DNA of 46,960 nt from Chloroflexota bacterium (lineage in GTDB: Bacteria; Chloroflexota; Dehalococcoidia; DSTF01; JACRBR01): positions 1 through 46,960 of the forward strand of contig JAGWOC010000019.1 in the NCBI GenBank assembly GCA_028872875.1, written 5' to 3'. The notes below the pieces were generated by a model. It saw only the letters and a program-made list of their open reading frames with translations. It was not told the DNA's origin and did not search any database. Positions 42,832-46,960 of the stretch are shown piece by piece (within the stretch, counting starts at the first letter, position 1; the number at the start of each line of letters is the position of its first letter). The position numbers were made by a program, and so were the translations under genes.

Positions 42832-42937
42832 CGTTGTGGCCGCTTTCCGCGGCCGCTCGACTTTGCCGGCGTTCTCGCCAGTGTTGTCGGCATGGAGACG
42901 GACCGATGACCACGACGCACGCGGGAGCCGGGCGTGA
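42824..42937 (+). CDS. Possible 37-residue early peptide
   Basis: ATG 42824 overlaps the initiator gene's stop by 8 bp and the frame ends GTGA-overlapped with the excisionase gene. The product (MASVVAAFRGRSTLPAFSPV...) has no known motif. Only the overlaps argue for translation. If unused, 42832-42933 is a short intergenic region. Confidence 0.35.
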   Translation: MASVVAAFRGRSTLPAFSPVLSAWRRTDDHDARGSRA

Positions 42938-43125
42938 ACGAGCCGCTGCTCCTCCGCGTAGAGGAAGCCGCGAAGCTGCTGCAGATCGGGCGGAACAAGG
43001 TCTACGAGCTCGCGGCCGCGGGCGAGATCCCGAGCCTGCACGTCGGACGGCAGCTGCGGATCCCGACCGAGGGGCTGCGCGAGTGGATCCGCCTACAGGC
43101 CGTCGGCGCCGAGCGGGTGCGGTGA
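42934..43125 (+). CDS. xis: Excisionase / MerR-type helix-turn-helix protein
   Basis: This 63-residue protein uses a GTG start. It is a compact winged helix of the excisionase (HTH_17) family: LLRVEEAAKLLQIGRNKVYE, LAAAGEIPSLHVGRQLRIPT. Excisionases bend attachment-site DNA and direct integrase to excise. The stop overlaps the integrase start (GTGA), the standard pairing. Confidence 0.82.
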   Translation: MNEPLLLRVEEAAKLLQIGRNKVYELAAAGEIPSLHVGRQLRIPTEGLREWIRLQAVGAERVR

Positions 43126-44327
43126 AGCGCTCCAACGGCCAGGGCTCGATCTACTTCCAGAAGTCACGCGGCCTCTACGCCGCGGCGGTCGACCAGGGCT
43201 ACGTCAACGGCAAGCGCCGGCGCAAGATCGTCTTTGGCAAGACGGTGCGCGAGGTTACGGAGAAGCTGCCGCACCTCCAGGTCGCCAACCAGACCGGGAT
43301 GCTGCCGCTCGGGAAGAAGCAGAAACTCGCCGACTACCTGCGCTGGTGGATCGCACAGCGACCCGCGAACCGAACGAGCCGCGGCTACCAGCAGATCATC
43401 GAGAACCACATCGCTCCGACGATCGGGCGGATCACGCTCGACAAGCTCGCCGCGACGCACATCGATGGGATGCTCAACGCGCTGCGCGGCGAGCTGTCGG
43501 ACACGACGCGGCACCACATCCGTGCGGTCCTCTCGGTCTCTCTCACATATGCCGAGCGCAAGTCCCTTGTCCCTCGGAACGTCGCGCGGCTCGCGGAGCC
43601 GATCTCGATGCCGGCGTACAAGAGCGTCTACCTCGACGTCGCCCAGGCGAACGCGCTGCTCGACGCGGCGAAGGGCCATCGCCTCGAGGCGCTCTTCACG
43701 CTCGCGGTGTACCTGGGGATGCGCCAGGGTGAGCTGCTCGGTCTCCGCTGGAAGGATATCGACCTCGACCGCGGCACGATCCGCGTCTTTGGCCAGCTCC
43801 AGTCGGAGCCCGGGCAGCCGCGCGGGCAAAGCCTCGTCGTGAACGAGCGACCGAAGTGGGGTTCCGAGAGGACGATCGGCCTGCCACCCGAGACGAGCTT
43901 CGTACTCGACTCACTCCGGGCGCACCGGCAGCGCCAGCGGCTCGAGCGCATCGCCGCCGGCGCCGGCAGCTGGTCGGCAACGATGCCGCTCCAGACGGAG
44001 CGCGGCATCACTCTGGTCGACAACGACCTTGTCTTCACGACCACAACAGGCAGGCCGCTCGCGGGGTCCTACCTCGACGAGGGACCGTTCCGCGAGGTGT
44101 GCCGCAAGGCGAGCATCGCGTACAGCACTCGCGAGCAGAAGGGCCTGCGCTTCCACGACCTGCGGCACTCAGCGGCGACGATCCTGCTGGCGGCCGGCGT
44201 GCCCGAGCGCGTGGTCATGGAGATCCTCGGTCACTCGACGCTCGCGATGGTGAAGCGCTACCAGCACGTCCTTCCCGGATTGACAGTCGCCGCGACCGAG
44301 CGCATGGACCGCGTGATGGGACGCTGA
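43122..44327 (+). CDS. int: Tyrosine recombinase integrase
   Basis: This 401-residue integrase has an arm-binding N-terminus (GQGSIYFQKSRGLYAAAVDQ), a core-binding SAM-like domain (about 66-155) and a catalytic domain with Arg201 (LGMRQGELLGLRW), His345 and Arg348 (FHDLRHSAAT), His371 (LGHSTLAM) and the nucleophile Tyr380 (VKRYQH). All catalytic residues are present. It would act on the tRNA-Ser site 1.1 kb to the right, and the arm-type repeats at both ends fit its N-terminal domain. Confidence 0.93.
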   Translation: MKRSNGQGSIYFQKSRGLYAAAVDQGYVNGKRRRKIVFGKTVREVTEKLPHLQVANQTGMLPLGKKQKLADYLRWWIAQRPANRTSRGYQQIIENHIAPTIGRITLDKLAATHIDGMLNALRGELSDTTRHHIRAVLSVSLTYAERKSLVPRNVARLAEPISMPAYKSVYLDVAQANALLDAAKGHRLEALFTLAVYLGMRQGELLGLRWKDIDLDRGTIRVFGQLQSEPGQPRGQSLVVNERPKWGSERTIGLPPETSFVLDSLRAHRQRQRLERIAAGAGSWSATMPLQTERGITLVDNDLVFTTTTGRPLAGSYLDEGPFREVCRKASIAYSTREQKGLRFHDLRHSAATILLAAGVPERVVMEILGHSTLAMVKRYQHVLPGLTVAATERMDRVMGR

Positions 44328-44333
44328 CCTGGA

Positions 44334-45329
44334 CTACGGTGTCACTCCGGCTGAGGCCGGAGCGAACGCGGGCCATCGAGCCAGGACGGACTGCTGCGCT
44401 GCAAAGGACGGAAGGCGACGGCGACCGAATGCCGTGACCTCAGCGCCGAAGGACTTTTCCCCGATGCCGACTGCAACGAGGGACTCCAGCGCGTGCAATG
44501 TGCACCGGGCTAGACCTACGAGCTCGGTATAGAAAGCGCGAACATCGCCGACGTTCTGCGAGAGGAACGTGTCGGCATCCCGGTAGTTGCTGCGTATCCG
44601 GAGGCGATACAGGAAGTCGAAGGTCGTGGTCGTCGCCATCCCTTCGTACGCGCTGTTTTGGCGAGCCAACGTGAGGCGCTTGGCGGCCCTGCCTGCCTTC
44701 GTCTTGACCTGCTTGCCCCTGAGGATCGAGTCCTTGAGATCGTCGAATCGCCTGTCACGAGTCGTCTTCAGGGCGAGACAGAGCACCCGCTTCGCCTCGT
44801 CCTCGTCGCCCGGGTAGGACGTGGTCGTCAGTGGTGAGCTGCCCGCCAGGCAGCCCGCGTAAACGTGGCCGCCCGCTCCGACGGACCCCTTGTTGCAGGC
44901 CGCATCCCAGGGCGCGGGAAGCATGCCGCGAGCGCTGAACTGCGAGTGAACGGCGCCAAGGAACTTCTGGTGAGAGTCGGGCGGTGGCTGGTCCTTCGCG
45001 ATCAGCGCGGCGAGGCCTGCCTGGTACACGGCGTAGTACGCCTGTGGCCCGAGCCAGTGAAGCGAGGCCGCGATGAACCGGTCATCCCCGAATTCACCCG
45101 GCAGAGCCATGCCAATCTCGGTCGCCCACGCATTCCGCAGCGCGCGTCGGATCTCGTCGACGGGCTTCTGAGGGTCGCGCACGGGCATCCGATTGCCGCA
45201 AGCAGCGAGGACGGCCGATCGGATCGACGCGAAACGCTTCTCGCCCGTGCCGAACACCTCGAGCAAGCGCTCATACGACGCGAGGTAATCCCGATAGGTC
45301 TTGAATGCCCACCCGTCGTCAGCCGGCAC
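44334..45329 (-). CDS. Unknown accessory protein between integrase and attR
   Basis: This 331-residue protein starts at GTG. It is mainly helical. Segments include TYRDYLASYERLLEVFGTGE, RNAWATEIGMALPGEFGDDR, SSPLTTTSYPGDEDEAKRVL and RIRSNYRDADTFLSQNVGDV. The R-SNYRDADTF stretch resembles motifs in HEPN-like helical proteins, but the RNase signature RxxxxxH is not certain. The gene is antiparallel to int, 6 bp from its end, in the classic position for lysogen-expressed defence or exclusion cargo. No function is claimed. Confidence 0.65.
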   Translation of the reverse strand: MPADDGWAFKTYRDYLASYERLLEVFGTGEKRFASIRSAVLAACGNRMPVRDPQKPVDEIRRALRNAWATEIGMALPGEFGDDRFIAASLHWLGPQAYYAVYQAGLAALIAKDQPPPDSHQKFLGAVHSQFSARGMLPAPWDAACNKGSVGAGGHVYAGCLAGSSPLTTTSYPGDEDEAKRVLCLALKTTRDRRFDDLKDSILRGKQVKTKAGRAAKRLTLARQNSAYEGMATTTTFDFLYRLRIRSNYRDADTFLSQNVGDVRAFYTELVGLARCTLHALESLVAVGIGEKSFGAEVTAFGRRRLPSFAAQQSVLARWPAFAPASAGVTP

Positions 45330-45363
45330 CGGACAAAGTCTAGGAAGCCAGACGCGACTCCAT

Positions 45364-45418
45364 TCGTCCCGAGTCGTCCCGGTTCATCCCGACCCGGTGG
45401 CTGTACGCGTGGCTGTAC
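45364..45418 (+). repeat. Right-end integrase arm-type repeat array
   Basis: Three 10-bp units lie at 45364-45393 (TCGTCCCGAG, TCGTCCCGGT, TCATCCCGAC), then CCGG and TGGCTGTAC at 45398-45406 and 45410-45418. Unit order, orientation and spacing match 211-276, which has one more 10-bp unit. The array ends 47 bp before the attachment core. Confidence 0.6.
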
Positions 45419-45465
45419 AAAGCCGCGAGCTCGACGCCGCTGAGCGCGAATCGAGCGAATTCCCG

Positions 45466-45530
45466 AACAAAATGCGGAGGGGGTGGGATTCGAACCCACG
45501 AAGCCCCGAAGGACTTAGCGGTTTTCAAGA
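45466..45530 (-). other. attR (element-supplied 3' half of tRNA-Ser)
   Basis: The 35 bp at 45466-45500 match 85-119 with one difference. AGCGGTTTTCAAGA, in the anticodon arm, is also shared. Between them the variable arm differs from the left copy. A crossover in the anticodon loop, with the element supplying a new 3' half, explains the pattern. Confidence 0.68.
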
Positions 45531-45561
45531 CCGCCGCACTAGGCCACTATGCGACCCCTCC
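45475..45561 (-). tRNA. tRNA-Ser (UGA)
   Basis: Read on the minus strand the gene begins GGAGGGG and ends CCCCTCC plus a discriminator G, a perfect 7-bp acceptor stem. The anticodon loop is CTTGAAA with anticodon TGA. A long variable arm identifies the class as serine. The T arm is GTGGGTTCGAATCCCAC. CCA is not encoded. Length is 87 nt. The gene is intact despite being the integration site. Confidence 0.95.
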
Positions 45562-45620
45562 GGTGCGAGTTCCCTAATGATTGTGAGGGTTTCGGCCATC
45601 GATGGTGGGTCACCTGTTCG

Positions 45621-45645
45621 TTTGACAGCCATTTGACAGCCACGG
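45621..45645 (+). repeat. Tandem TTTGACAGCCA repeats right of the tRNA
   Basis: TTTGACAGCCA occurs twice with 11-bp period (45621-45631, 45632-45642), then CGG. TTTGACAGCCACGG recurs exactly at 46696-46709. Reverse-complemented, the unit reads TGGCTGTCAAA, close to the TGGCTGTAC arm repeat. Another direct pair, GTCACA at 45806 and 45817, is also 11 bp apart. Otherwise 45562-46013 shows no supported gene. Confidence 0.5.
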
Positions 45646-46013
45646 AAAGGGTCGAGGACTACCAGGGGAACCGGAAATTCGAGTCCAGGCACTGAGCGGA
45701 TGTACGCGAAGGTCCCGCTAGCGTCCGGAGTCGTTCGTTTTCCGAAGGTTTGCGCGGGCCTGGTCCGCCGACATCCGCCGTCGTTCGGCAAGATCCGTGG
45801 CCGTGGTCACAAAATAGTCACACGGATTCGGCTCGGATCTCAGGTGCGAACCGTGCGCTAGCGGTGCTGGGACGAAGGCAGAAACGCCCGAATCGATCTC
45901 AAACGCACACCTCTACGACCTCATAGAGTTCCTGGTCCCCCCCACCCGCCTCAGAACATCTCCGTATGCCCCAAGTGCGGTGAGTCATATGTCCGGTGGT
46001 GCGAACTCGGTCG

Positions 46014-46265
46014 CTACTGCGCGCCGATCGTTCCGCCGCGCGCCTGAAAGCGATCAAGTTCGTCACGACCGCGTGCCAGGTCCTTTGTGTGGCCGAAGCG
46101 GTTCACTTCGAGGAGAACGAGTTGTTCGAGATACTCCGCGCTCTGCTTAGCGACGATCTGACGAACGAACGCGACCGCCTCGCCCTGTGTGGCAAATGAC
46201 GCGACCGCGTTGTTCGTTTCAACGTCCCAGAGTTCGTACCAGATCCGCTCAGTCATCTTCGCCAA
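46014..46265 (-). CDS. Small hypothetical protein
   Basis: This 83-residue protein reads MTERIWYELWDVETNNAVAS then FATQGEAVAFVRQIVAKQSA, a pattern of a short conserved hypothetical seen in GC-rich environmental bacteria. ATG at residue 4 (MTERIW) is a likely alternative start. The gene follows its neighbour closely on the same strand. Function is unknown. Confidence 0.6.
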   Translation of the reverse strand: MAKMTERIWYELWDVETNNAVASFATQGEAVAFVRQIVAKQSAEYLEQLVLLEVNRFGHTKDLARGRDELDRFQARGGTIGAQ

Positions 46266-46266
46266 T

Positions 46267-46590
46267 CTACCACCGCGATACCTGCGCCACTGTGCCTAGA
46301 AGGGCGTCTGCGCGACCCCAAACGGTCCAATGCCAGGGCCCAAACGTCTTTGCGACCGCAATGTCATCAGGCAAGCGCAGCTCGGCTGCGAAACGAGCGC
46401 CGCGAACCCGGTTCCGCAGCACGTCAAGCGACTCGAAGGCCGAGATGCCGAAATGGGCCGCAAGGATGACGGGGTCATCCGTTCCGTCCGGAAGAGGACG
46501 TCGCCTCTCGTGGTTTGACTGGAAGTCCATCAACGTGGGTCGGTCTGCTCGCAGCGCACGATAGAGCGGCTGCGGGATCACCAAGGGCAT
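46267..46590 (-). CDS. Small hypothetical protein
   Basis: This 107-residue protein (PLYRALRADRPTLMDFQSNH, PVILAAHFGISAFESLDVLR, GPWHWTVWGRADALLG) has a globular look. It stops 1 bp before the next gene's start, so the two form an operon. This pair of short hypotheticals may be an uncharacterised two-gene module. No family name is recognised. Confidence 0.6.
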   Translation of the reverse strand: MPLVIPQPLYRALRADRPTLMDFQSNHERRRPLPDGTDDPVILAAHFGISAFESLDVLRNRVRGARFAAELRLPDDIAVAKTFGPWHWTVWGRADALLGTVAQVSRW

Positions 46591-46662
46591 GCGCGGGATT
46601 GTCGCTCAGTCAACGACGAGGATGCGCTGATGGCCCAGGTGAAGCACGGTTCCTGTTGGAAG

Positions 46663-46709
46663 TTGACAGCTATTTCGCCGGAGGTTGACCGCCAATTTGA
46701 CAGCCACGG
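46663..46709 (+). repeat. Second set of TTGACAGCCA-type repeats
   Basis: TTGACAGCTA (46663), TTGACCGCCA (46685) and TTTGACAGCCACGG (46696) are direct repeats spaced about 22 and 12 bp. The last is identical to 45632-45645. Together with the tRNA-Ser half at 46805 this looks like the end of an older, lost element. Nothing else is seen in 46591-46804. Confidence 0.45.
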
Positions 46710-46804
46710 GAGCGTCACAGGGCGACATTCGGCGACACAACCCGGACGCTGACTCGCGAGTCTCCGAACGAAACGGCACGTCGCGGTACCAGGCGAACGT
46801 CACT

Positions 46805-46850
46805 CCGAGTCTTTCAAGACCGCCCGGATAAACCGCTCCCGCACCCCTAC
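46805..46850 (-). pseudogene. Truncated tRNA-Ser 5' half
   Basis: On the minus strand the sequence gives an AGGGGTGCGGGAGCGGTTTA-like acceptor and D arm, then GGGCGGTCTTGAAAG, an anticodon arm with TGA. The sequence loses tRNA character right after the anticodon stem, with no T arm. The break at the anticodon loop mirrors the att crossover at 85-150. Confidence 0.5.
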
Positions 46851-46900
46851 GGGATCCGTACTTCCTCGCAATTGTCGCTCGGCGGGGCCGGAGAGAGCAT

Positions 46901-46960
46901 TTAGGGCGACATCTCGACGTCGAAACGCCACCCGGCTTCGCGGACGCGCTCCTCGGCGGC
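46901..46960 (-). CDS. C-terminal end of a host gene (partial)
   Basis: The last 19 codons of a minus-strand frame enter at the right edge and end at TAA 46901-46903, giving AAEERVREAGWRFDVEMSP. The codon use is normal for the host. The gene cannot be identified from this fragment. Confidence 0.4.
   Translation of the reverse strand, partial: AAEERVREAGWRFDVEMSP

Noticed and set aside
42949-42972. A third copy of the 21-bp palindromic motif
   Set aside because: It shares CTCCGCGTAGA but lacks the CTACG arm and lies in the conserved LLRVEEAAKL coding segment of the excisionase gene.
45525-45791. An 88-codon minus-strand frame next to the tRNA
   Set aside because: It ends inside the tRNA-Ser gene and covers the TTTGACAGCCA repeats.

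Overview
The window is GC-rich bacterial DNA with dense, overlapping genes and many GTG starts. No marker gene fixes the taxonomy. The style (GC-rich, REC/HD-GYP and KefB-like genes, short hypothetical pairs) would fit Chloroflexota or a related GC-rich phylum, but this is a low-confidence guess. Most of the window appears to be one integrated element of about 45.4 kb at a tRNA-Ser(UGA) gene. The intact tRNA lies at 45475-45561 on the minus strand. A near-identical copy of its 3' part lies at 85-150, and matching arrays of short direct repeats sit just inside both ends (211-276 and 45364-45418).

Layout: 1-93 looks like the degenerate right end of a second, related element to the left. 536-9870 is a block that is not phage-like: a hybrid histidine kinase, a single-domain response regulator and a REC/HD-GYP protein in one operon, an unusual Nramp-family transporter with decayed remnants beside it, a CPA2 antiporter, a small LuxR-type protein and an MFS transporter. 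9898-32287 is the late region of an HK97-type siphovirus: HNH nuclease, ParB-domain methyltransferase, terminase, portal, three unusual putative structural genes, protease, capsid, connectors, tail tube, frameshifted tail chaperone, tape measure, tail tip and fibre genes, then lysis genes. 32336-39076 is an accessory block: a Res/Mod restriction-modification pair with an XRE regulator, a three-Cys (Gp37/Gp68) protein and a TcmP protein. 39073-44327 holds the immunity switch (ImmA, repressor, operators, Cro-like protein) and an early operon with replication, recombination, excisionase and integrase genes. An unknown gene (44334-45329) separates the integrase from the tRNA. Beyond the tRNA are further arm-like repeats, a broken tRNA-Ser half and two small host-like genes.

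How it works together: repressor, ImmA and TcmP form one minus-strand unit that should be on in the lysogen. The divergent Cro-like gene starts a chain of genes, nearly all overlapping by about 4 bp, that ends in xis and int. Three 19-bp operator-like sites serve this switch. A 21-bp palindromic motif stands before the HNH gene and again before the protease gene, splitting the late genes into two possible units. The tail is long and non-contractile (tube, tape measure, no sheath). Restriction-modification, TcmP and the attR-proximal gene are likely lysogen-expressed cargo. The signalling and transport block would be cargo too, if the att assignment is right.
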